Assembly (NCBI GenBank): GCA_002898675.1
Contig: BEHW01000075.1
Coordinates: 1 to 10,842, forward strand
Reading direction: 5' to 3'
DNA from: a bacterium HR20
GTDB taxonomy: Bacteria; Bacteroidota; Ignavibacteria; Kapaibacteriales; NICIL-2
DNA: 10,842 bases
Of this stretch, positions 1 to 5,582 are shown in pieces (positions within the stretch are counted from its first letter, which is position 1; each line of letters begins with the position of its first letter). The translations under genes and the position numbers were made by a program. Under the pieces are notes generated by a model. It was not told where the DNA came from. It was given only the letters and a program-made list of their open reading frames with translations, and searched no databases.

Positions 1-2622
1 TTCGATACACGCGAGCCAACACATCGCCATGAGGCATTCGCCGACTACAAGGCGCACCGCCAACCATTTCCGGAAGAGCTTGTTCCGCAACTGGAGCGAA
101 TCAAACAGATCACCGATGCACTCGGCATTCCGAGAGTAGAGCTCCCTGGATTTGAGGCGGACGATATCATCGGCACTCTCGCCGAACGGGCAGTGCGTCA
201 AGGCTTTACGGTCTGGTGCGTCACCAGCGATAAAGACTTCTACCAGCTCGTTAGCGATCGAATTTTCCTGCTCAAACCTAATGGCGGAGGAGCCGACTAC
301 CAAGTGCATGGCGTCGAGCAGTACCGCGAGCGCTTCGGTGTCGAGCCTCATCAAGTCGTGGATGTACTTGCGCTCATGGGCGATGCAAGCGATAACATTC
401 CCGGCGTGCGCGGCATCGGGGAGAAAACCGCAGTAAAGCTCATCAGCGAATTCGGCTCCCTTGAGCAGCTCTACGCAAAGCTCGAGAGCATCCCATCAGC
501 ACAGCTTCGGAAAAAACTCTCTGAAGGACGCGAACATGCGTTTCTTTCCCGATCGTTGGCAACGATTCACCGCGACGTTGATCTTCCGATCACAGTGGAA
601 GAATGCAAGCGACGCTCGCCGGACGTCGCAAGACTCTTTGCGCTCTTCGATGAGCTCGGCTTTCGCTCGCATGCTCTGCACTGGAAACGCATCCTCAAGC
701 TCGAGGAGAGCCAACCGCAGACAGAGTCGCATGCAACGCTTGCGACGATTGAGGACACGCCCCACCACTACACAACGGTCGAGACGCTCGATGCACTCCA
801 GGCGCTCTGCCAGCGCATCCAGCAGGAAGCCGAAGTGCTCGTGATTGATCTGGAGACGACGTCGCTCGATCCGATGACGTGCTTTCTCGTTGGCATCGCG
901 ATCGCGTTCGGCAGAGAGGGGAGCAGCACTGGCAGCGCATGGTATATCCCCGTCACCGATGCTGATTGCACTGAGGAAAACACTCTCTTCGACGCTCGCT
1001 TGCACAGTGAATGTGGACTGCCAGTCGAGCACGTGCTGTCACTGCTCAAGTCTTTGTTGGAAGCTCCACGCATACCCAAGTGGGGGCAGAACCTCAAGTT
1101 CGACACGCTCATCCTGCAGCGCTATGGGATTGACGTCCGCCCGATTGGCTTCGATGCAATGCTTGCCAGTTATGTCCTCGACCCCGATGCGCAACACGGC
1201 ATGGACGCATTGGCGGAGCGGTGGCTTGGGTATAAACCGATTGCGATTACCGAGCTTATCGGCGCCCGCGGCAAATCCCAACGTTCGATGCGCCAGGTAC
1301 CGATTGAAACAGCCAGCCGCTACGCATGCGAGGATGCCGATGTGGCATACCGTCTGTGCGTACGTCTGGCAGAGGAGCTCAAGCGTACCCCGTCGCTGGA
1401 GCGCATCGCTCGCCAGATCGAATTTCCGCTCGTGCGCGTCCTGCGCCAGATGGAGTTCAACGGCGTTGCGATTGACACAAAACAACTGCACACGCTTTCT
1501 GTGCAGCTTGCCGAACAAATCGAATCTCTCCGCCAGCAGATTTTCAAGGAAGCAGGAATTGAGTTCAACATTGACTCGCCCAAGCAGCTGGGGGAAGTCC
1601 TCTTCGAGAAAATGCAATTGCCACCAGGCAAACGGACCAAATCGGGCTACTCCACCGACGCTGCGGTCTTGAGCGAACTTGCACCGCATTACCGGATTGC
1701 GCAGCTTGTGCTCGACTATCGCCAACTCCAAAAGCTCCGCTCGACCTACGTCGAAGCTTTGCCACGGATGGTCAATCCTCGTACTGGTCGTATTCACACG
1801 ACGTTCTCGCAGACGATGACCAGTACCGGAAGGCTTTCGAGCTCTGATCCGAATTTGCAGAACATCCCAATTCGCACCGAACTCGGGCGCGCAATACGCC
1901 GAGCGTTCATCGCCCAAGAGAGTGGATGGAAGATCCTCTCGGCGGATTACTCGCAGATTGAGCTTCGCATCATGGCGCACATCAGCGGCGACGAGGGGCT
2001 GCGGCAAGCGTTCCGGCAGGGGAAAGATATTCACGCTGCAACGGCAGCGGCGCTCTTCGGCGTGGACGAATCGAGCGTAGATGCCATGATGCGTCGCACA
2101 GCGAAGACCGTCAACTTTGGCATCATGTACGGACTTGGCGAATTTGGTCTTGCGCAGCGGCTGGGCATTCCGCGCAGTGAGGCACGGCGCATCATCGAAA
2201 GCTACTTCGATCGCTACCCTGCGATCGCCGACTACATCAAGCGGACGCTGGAGTTCGCACGCACCCACGGCTACGTCGAAACGTTGCTTGGTCGGCGCCG
2301 ATACTTCCGCGATATCACCAGCCGCAATGCAACCGTTCGGGCCGCTGCTGAGCGCGCAGCGATCAACATGCCGATCCAAGGCACCGCAGCCGACATGATC
2401 AAACGTGCGATGCTCGCTATTGCTGCACGACTGGAAGAGCACTCGCTGCGCTCGATGATGATTCTGCAAGTCCACGATGAGCTTGTCTTCGAGGTTGTAC
2501 CCGAGGAAGTTACCCAGGTCGAATTGCTCGTGCGCACAGAGATGGAACGCGCGCTTCCGCTGGGAGATGTGCCCATCGTCGTCAATATCACCGTCGGCGA
2601 TTCGTGGGACGAGGCAGCGTAA
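1..2622 (+). CDS. polA: DNA polymerase I, 5'-truncated by the window edge
   Basis: Replication and repair polymerase that removes RNA primers and fills gaps. The frame is open from base 1; by comparison with E. coli PolA about 60 N-terminal residues lie upstream. All three activities look intact (codons counted from base 1). The 5' nuclease (about 1-240) has GFEADDIIG, TSDKDF and LMGDASDNIPGV with its helix-hairpin-helix GIGEKTA. The 3'-5' exonuclease (about 270-460) has Exo I DLETTSLD (D283, E285), Exo II GQNLKFD (D368) and Exo III YACEDAD (Y441, D445), so proofreading should work. The polymerase domain (about 470-873) has motif A DYSQIELR (D649), motif B RRTAKTVNFGIMYG (K702, F706, Y710) and motif C QVHDELVFEV (H825, D826, E827). 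Phe at the E. coli F762 position predicts discrimination against dideoxynucleotides. The stop is TAA, and bamD follows after 11 bases. Identification is very secure. Confidence 0.98.
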   Translation, partial: FDTREPTHRHEAFADYKAHRQPFPEELVPQLERIKQITDALGIPRVELPGFEADDIIGTLAERAVRQGFTVWCVTSDKDFYQLVSDRIFLLKPNGGGADYQVHGVEQYRERFGVEPHQVVDVLALMGDASDNIPGVRGIGEKTAVKLISEFGSLEQLYAKLESIPSAQLRKKLSEGREHAFLSRSLATIHRDVDLPITVEECKRRSPDVARLFALFDELGFRSHALHWKRILKLEESQPQTESHATLATIEDTPHHYTTVETLDALQALCQRIQQEAEVLVIDLETTSLDPMTCFLVGIAIAFGREGSSTGSAWYIPVTDADCTEENTLFDARLHSECGLPVEHVLSLLKSLLEAPRIPKWGQNLKFDTLILQRYGIDVRPIGFDAMLASYVLDPDAQHGMDALAERWLGYKPIAITELIGARGKSQRSMRQVPIETASRYACEDADVAYRLCVRLAEELKRTPSLERIARQIEFPLVRVLRQMEFNGVAIDTKQLHTLSVQLAEQIESLRQQIFKEAGIEFNIDSPKQLGEVLFEKMQLPPGKRTKSGYSTDAAVLSELAPHYRIAQLVLDYRQLQKLRSTYVEALPRMVNPRTGRIHTTFSQTMTSTGRLSSSDPNLQNIPIRTELGRAIRRAFIAQESGWKILSADYSQIELRIMAHISGDEGLRQAFRQGKDIHAATAAALFGVDESSVDAMMRRTAKTVNFGIMYGLGEFGLAQRLGIPRSEARRIIESYFDRYPAIADYIKRTLEFARTHGYVETLLGRRRYFRDITSRNATVRAAAERAAINMPIQGTAADMIKRAMLAIAARLEEHSLRSMMILQVHDELVFEVVPEEVTQVELLVRTEMERALPLGDVPIVVNITVGDSWDEAA

Positions 2623-2633
2623 CTTTGCAAGCT

Positions 2634-3401
2634 ATGAACTGGTGCTATTGGCTCATTGCCGTTGCTGTACTCATCGGAAGCTGCGGTTCGACTTTCGATG
2701 CCACTGGTCGCACTCCCCGTGAGATCTTCGACCATGCCGTCGCTGCATTCAACGATGGCGACCTCTACGAAGCCCAGCGCTTGTTCGACGTTATCCGTCT
2801 GCAGTATCCCGCCAGTGAGTTTGCACCGGATGCGCAGTACTACCTTGCCGAGATTAGCTTCCGTCGGCGCGAATATGTGGTAGCGTCGTTCAACTACTCG
2901 ATGGTGCGGCGCCAGTACCCGACCCATCCACGTGCACGGGAAGCGCTCTACAAGGCAGCGCTCTGCTACGTCGAGCTTGCACCACCGTACGACCGCGATC
3001 AAGAGTACACACGGAAAGCAATAGCGGCGCTGCACGATTTCATCCGTGAGTATCCACAAGATTCGCTTGCTCGTGAAGCCGAGCGGCAGATTCGACGCTT
3101 GCGCAATCAACTCGCTCAGCGTGAGCTTTCGATCGCTGAGCAGTATCGCGTCCTTCGTTCGCCGCAATCGGCGCTGATCTACTACGATGCCGTGCTTGAT
3201 GAGTACGGCGATACAGACGCTGTCGAAGGGGCATTTGTCGGCAAAGTTGAGGTGCTCCTCGAATTGGGGCGGTACGACGAAGCACTTTCGACGTGTGTGC
3301 TCTACCGCCAACTTTTCCCCAATGGTGCGCTTCGCGAGCGCATCGAACAGCTTCGCGAGCAAATTCCTGCTCGAGGCGCACGTGCAGGAGGAAGCCCGTG
3401 A
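2634..3401 (+). CDS. bamD: Outer membrane protein assembly lipoprotein, BamD (YfiO) family
   Basis: 255-residue TPR lipoprotein, likely the BamD subunit of the BAM complex that inserts beta-barrels into the outer membrane. The N-terminus is a short hydrophobic signal (WLIAVAVLIGSC) with lipobox I-G-S-C, so Cys17 would be lipidated. The rest is TPR helices with BamD hallmarks: an AxxxFNDGDLYEAQRLFDVI repeat, YPASEFAPDAQYYLAE, the loop YDRDQEYTRKAIAAL resembling E. coli DQDYTRKAL-type sequence, REYPQDSLAREA, and RLRNQLAQRELSIAEQY as in E. coli FLKDRLAKYEYSVAEYY. I chose the ATG at 2634 because it gives a compact signal peptide. An in-frame GTG at 2604 would overlap polA and add an Arg to a signal otherwise lacking positive charge. 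No good ribosome binding site is seen. The stop codon overlaps the next start (TGATG), indicating translational coupling. BamD is confident; a related TPR lipoprotein is the alternative. Confidence 0.88.
   Translation: MNWCYWLIAVAVLIGSCGSTFDATGRTPREIFDHAVAAFNDGDLYEAQRLFDVIRLQYPASEFAPDAQYYLAEISFRRREYVVASFNYSMVRRQYPTHPRAREALYKAALCYVELAPPYDRDQEYTRKAIAALHDFIREYPQDSLAREAERQIRRLRNQLAQRELSIAEQYRVLRSPQSALIYYDAVLDEYGDTDAVEGAFVGKVEVLLELGRYDEALSTCVLYRQLFPNGALRERIEQLREQIPARGARAGGSP
3386..3392 (+). promoter_or_regulatory. Shine-Dalgarno site for the FemAB/GNAT-like gene
   Basis: AGGAGGA lies inside the last codons of bamD, with 9 bases between AGGAGG and the ATG at 3401. It is the only strong Shine-Dalgarno match before any start in this window, and it supports the ATG at 3401 over in-frame upstream starts that lie within bamD. 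Confidence 0.7.
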
Positions 3402-4384
3402 TGGAGCAGATTACCGTTACCCGATACACACCTGCAGATCGTGCCGAGTGGGAGGCGTTCCTCCACCGGTGCAACAATGCGACGATGTTTCACCGTCAGG
3501 CGTTCCTCGATTACCACGCCCCAGGGAAGTTCGAGTTCCACCACTTGATGTTCCGCGCTGGCGATCGGCTCGTGGCTGTATTGCCGGGAGGATTCTTCCC
3601 CGACCGACCCACTGAGTTCTGGTCTCCTGTCGGAGCAAGCTATGGCGGCTTTGTTGCGCCTGACTTGCCGTTTGCGATGTGTTTGGAGATTGTGGATGCG
3701 TTCCTCGACTACGGGCGCAGGCAAGGGTGGAGCGATGCGTTCATCATTCCACCGCCGATCATCTATGCCCGCGAGCTGAACCAGCACTTTGAGTATGCCA
3801 TGCTCTATCGTCGCTTCGGATTTGAGCTACACTACATCTCGCATGCAATCCCGTTGGTTCGGGGCGAACGTTTTCTCGACTACTTCGATAAAACCGCCCG
3901 CAAGAGTATTCGGAAAATTCTTCGCGAGGGGATCCTTCGTGTCGAGGAAAGCGAGGACTACTCCACCTTCTACGACATCTTGCTCGAGAACAAAGCACGG
4001 CATGGTGCACGTCCGACGCACACACTCGACGACCTGGAGCGCTTGCGTCAGCTTGTGCCAGAGCATCTGCGACTGCTCATGGTCTATGCGCAGGACATTC
4101 CGATTGCTGGCTCGCTTCTTTTTTTGACAAACGAGCGTGTCGTGCTCTGCTTCTACAACATGTTGCGCTATCAGTACGAGCACTACCGTCCGGTTTACCT
4201 CCTCATGTACGAAATCGTCCGACGCGGGTATGCAGAAGGCTATCGTTGGGTGGACATTGGAGTATCGCAGGACACCAAATCCCCAGATCCAATGACTCCG
4301 TCCCTGAGCTTGATTGCCTTCAAGGAACGTTTCGACTCCCGCGGCGTTCTGCGAACAACATTCCACTACCGCTTTGGCACATGA
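3401..4384 (+). CDS. FemAB-like / GNAT-fold acyltransferase (Acetyltransf_6 type)
   Basis: 327-residue cytosolic protein with no signal peptide or membrane segment. The C-terminal half has the typical FemAB-like pattern: a KSIRKILREG stretch, a strand-turn with IPIAGSLLFL, ERVVLCFYNML, Y..YRPVYLLMYEIVRRGYAEGYRWVDIGVS, then LIAFKERFDSRG. This matches proteins that transfer an acyl or aminoacyl group to an amine, often on cell-wall or surface-polysaccharide precursors; the substrate here cannot be read. The N-terminal half (WEAFLHRCNNATMFHRQAF, RLVAVLPGGFF, GASYGGFV) fits the first GNAT-like subdomain of the same family. The start at 3401 overlaps the bamD stop by one base and has a strong AGGAGG. 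The stop overlaps the following thioredoxin-like gene by four bases (ATGA). Co-translation with envelope genes suggests, but does not prove, an envelope role. Confidence 0.85.
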   Translation: MEQITVTRYTPADRAEWEAFLHRCNNATMFHRQAFLDYHAPGKFEFHHLMFRAGDRLVAVLPGGFFPDRPTEFWSPVGASYGGFVAPDLPFAMCLEIVDAFLDYGRRQGWSDAFIIPPPIIYARELNQHFEYAMLYRRFGFELHYISHAIPLVRGERFLDYFDKTARKSIRKILREGILRVEESEDYSTFYDILLENKARHGARPTHTLDDLERLRQLVPEHLRLLMVYAQDIPIAGSLLFLTNERVVLCFYNMLRYQYEHYRPVYLLMYEIVRRGYAEGYRWVDIGVSQDTKSPDPMTPSLSLIAFKERFDSRGVLRTTFHYRFGT

Positions 4385-4842
4385 TCAAGGTGGCTGCGCT
4401 TGTTGCACTGGGAGTGGTACCAGTTGTTGCCCAGGAGATTCAGCCGATCACCATCGCGGAGTTGCTTGCAGCGCGAAGTGACAGCACGCGGGTGTACGTG
4501 CGGAACTTCTGGGCCACCTGGTGCAAGCCCTGCATCGAAGAGCTGCCAATCTTCGATACGCTCGCCCGGCGAATGCCCGAGATTACCATCGAGTTGGTCA
4601 GCCTCGATGCTCCTGCTGATAGTATGCGGTTGCGTGCCTTTTGGCAGCGACGGGGATTTGGTGCTGTGCATGTCTTCCACCTTGTGGAGCGCTTGCGTAC
4701 CGAGCAGATTGACGCAATTTCCCCGGCGTGGTCCGGTGCGATACCAATGACGATCATCGAGCGAGGCGCTCAGCGTATTGTCCATGAGGGAGAGCTGACG
4801 CTGCCGGAAGCGATCGAGCTTATCGAACAGGTTCGCAAGTAG
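4381..4842 (+). CDS. Exported TlpA/ResA-like thioredoxin-fold protein
   Basis: 153-residue probable periplasmic thiol-disulfide oxidoreductase. Residues 1-18 form a signal peptide (K3, hydrophobic core, ending VVAQ). The thioredoxin signature FWATWCKPC holds the catalytic pair C48 and C51, and the cis-proline loop is GAIPMT (P122), so the active site is complete. WCKPC with a preceding VRNFWATWC strand is typical of TlpA/ResA/DsbE-type reductases, which reduce disulfides in apocytochromes or other exported proteins. It is short for the family, lacking the usual extended AhpC/TSA N-terminal region. The ATG is nested in the preceding stop (ATGA) with no Shine-Dalgarno site, so re-initiation from the acyltransferase gene is likely. 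The partner protein is unknown. Upstream in-frame starts would remove the signal peptide from the N-terminus, so 4381 is preferred. Confidence 0.85.
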   Translation: MIKVAALVALGVVPVVAQEIQPITIAELLAARSDSTRVYVRNFWATWCKPCIEELPIFDTLARRMPEITIELVSLDAPADSMRLRAFWQRRGFGAVHVFHLVERLRTEQIDAISPAWSGAIPMTIIERGAQRIVHEGELTLPEAIELIEQVRK

Positions 4843-4860
4843 AGCTTTACCGAGCCTTGA

Positions 4861-4893
4861 GCGGAACTTTGTGGGCAGTGCTTGAGGTTCCGC
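4861..4893 (+). repeat. Inverted repeat / RNA hairpin between the thioredoxin and SRPBCC genes
   Basis: GCGGAAC (4861-4867) is the exact reverse complement of GTTCCGC (4887-4893). In RNA the stem can extend inward by four more pairs (U-G, U-A, U-G, G-U), giving about 11 pairs around an 11-base loop. No run of U follows (the next bases are GGGGGTGG), so it is not a standard intrinsic terminator. It could separate expression of the SRPBCC gene from the upstream operon, protect an mRNA end, or be incidental. Confidence 0.5.
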
Positions 4894-4924
4894 GGGGGTG
4901 GAACACGTAGCCTGCTGTTGCCTG

Positions 4925-5386
4925 ATGGAACGTCTCTACCGTCGCCAGATTGTCCGCCAGCCGTTGGAAGAGGTTTTTGCGTTTTTCGAGCGTCCGGAAA
5001 ATCTCGAGCGCATCACGCCACCGGAGCTTGGCTTTGAAATTTTGACGCCGTCCCCAATTCCGATGGAGCGGGGCGCGCTTATTGATTACCGCGTGCGGCT
5101 TGCGGGTATTCCATTTCGCTGGACAACGTACATTGCTCGCTACGAGCCGCCGCACATGTTCGTTGATGTGCAGCTGCGCGGGCCTTATGCATTCTGGCAT
5201 CACACGCATCGCTTTTCGCCGATTGATGAGCATGCAACGATCATCGAAGACGAAGTGCTCTACCTTTTGCCCTTTGGACCGCTGGGGAAAATTGCCCACC
5301 GCATTTGGATCAAGCGGCAGCTTGAGCGAATTTTCGATTATCGTGCGAAAGTGATCGTCGCTCTGTTCGGGAGTCCTGATCCATAA
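4925..5386 (+). CDS. SRPBCC-superfamily protein (START/Bet v 1-like, 'cyclase/dehydrase' type)
   Basis: 153-residue small cytosolic protein of the helix-grip ligand-binding superfamily. The sequence follows the family closely: an initial strand with YRRQIVRQPLEEVFAFF, then PENLERITPPELGFEIL, GALIDYRVRLAGIPFRW, the YEPPHMFVDVQLRGPYAFW block, HHTHRF, and the C-terminal helix following LPFGPLGKIAH (RQLERIFDYRA). This subgroup is widespread and mostly uncharacterised, sometimes found beside NAD-dependent epimerases; no ligand or enzymatic role can be assigned. The length is normal for the family. I chose the ATG at 4925, since homologous proteins begin close to this LxRxQxV segment. An in-frame GTG at 4898 would add nine poorly family-like residues (EHVACCCL). 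There is no clear ribosome binding site. It lies 82 bases after the thioredoxin gene and behind a hairpin, so co-transcription is uncertain. Confidence 0.88.
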   Translation: MERLYRRQIVRQPLEEVFAFFERPENLERITPPELGFEILTPSPIPMERGALIDYRVRLAGIPFRWTTYIARYEPPHMFVDVQLRGPYAFWHHTHRFSPIDEHATIIEDEVLYLLPFGPLGKIAHRIWIKRQLERIFDYRAKVIVALFGSPDP

Positions 5387-5404
5387 GTCCAGTTCTGCTC
5401 GATG

Positions 5405-5421
5405 TTGCCGATATTGGGCAA
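5405..5421 (+). repeat. Inverted repeat TTGCC-N7-GGCAA, possible regulator site
   Basis: TTGCC (5405-5409) and GGCAA (5417-5421) are exact reverse complements 7 bases apart, just after the SRPBCC stop. A further CTGC (5395-5398) can pair with GCAG (5424-5427), so an imperfect hairpin is also possible, but no T-run follows. It lies about 100 bases upstream of the sigma-54-like promoter, a usual distance for an enhancer-binding protein site. Function is inferred only. Confidence 0.3.
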
Positions 5422-5463
5422 GGGCAGCATACGTCTTGTGCTACTGGTCGCGGAGAATCCAGC

Positions 5464-5473
5464 GCAACGTTGC
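5464..5473 (+). repeat. 10-base perfect palindrome GCAACGTTGC
   Basis: GCAACGTTGC reads the same on both strands. It shares its AACGTT core with the second palindrome at 5552-5561 in the same intergenic region. It may be an operator half of a paired site; the regulator is unknown. Confidence 0.35.
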
Positions 5474-5478
5474 TTGCG

Positions 5479-5486
5479 TATGTTTG
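5479..5486 (+). promoter_or_regulatory. Possible Bacteroidota -7 element (TATGTTTG)
   Basis: TATGTTTG fits the TAnnTTTG -7 consensus of the Bacteroidota housekeeping sigma factor. No TTTG/TTG -33 partner is found at the usual 17-23 base spacing, so this may be a chance match. If used, transcription would start near 5492, with a leader of about 90 bases before the T9SS cargo gene. Confidence 0.2.
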
Positions 5487-5522
5487 TGCGTCGAGTGTGC
5501 GCTGGTCGTTGGATGCCGGAGC

Positions 5523-5539
5523 TTGGCACAATTTATGCT
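5523..5539 (+). promoter_or_regulatory. Sigma-54-like -24/-12 promoter
   Basis: TTGGCACAATTTATGCT matches the RpoN consensus (YTGGCAC, then TTGCW) at 15 of 17 positions as I align it. The GG at 5525-5526 and the GC at 5537-5538 have the required GG-N10-GC spacing. Transcription would start near 5550, leaving about 33 bases to the ATG at 5583. It is upstream of a signal-peptide-bearing gene in the correct orientation. No rpoN or activator gene is in the window, so use of the site is unproven. Confidence 0.45.
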
Positions 5540-5551
5540 GCCCTCAAGCGA

Positions 5552-5561
5552 CAAACGTTTG
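5552..5561 (+). repeat. 10-base perfect palindrome CAAACGTTTG
   Basis: CAAACGTTTG is an exact palindrome sharing the AACGTT core with 5464-5473 (centres 88 bases apart). It lies just past the predicted start of the sigma-54-like promoter, where a repressor could act. It also contains AACGTTTG, a 7-of-8 match to TAnnTTTG, so an alternative promoter role cannot be excluded. Confidence 0.35.
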
Positions 5562-5582
5562 CACACCATTCCCGGGCACGCT

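Noticed and set aside
1039..2475. Long minus-strand open frame of 478 codons opposite polA
   Set aside because: It lies entirely antisense to conserved polA motifs, has no recognisable domain, and is the sort of shadow frame that biased codon use produces in GC-rich genes.
2271..3362. Minus-strand open frame of 363 codons across the polA-bamD junction
   Set aside because: It is antisense to two well-supported genes, low in family-like features, and shows no start signal. Treated as a shadow frame.
4119..4125. Run of seven T in the acyltransferase gene as a possible phase-variation or slippage site
   Set aside because: The frame is intact and encodes a conserved strand (SLLFLTN). Seven bases is short for a contingency tract and nothing else suggests switching.
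4864..4871. GAACTTTG as a -7 promoter element for the SRPBCC gene
   Set aside because: It misses the leading T of TAnnTTTG, has no properly spaced -33 box, and overlaps the hairpin stem.
5436..5582. N-terminal extension of the T9SS cargo from an upstream in-frame TTG
   Set aside because: It would bury the clear signal peptide that begins at 5583 and would run through the sigma-54-like element and both palindromes.
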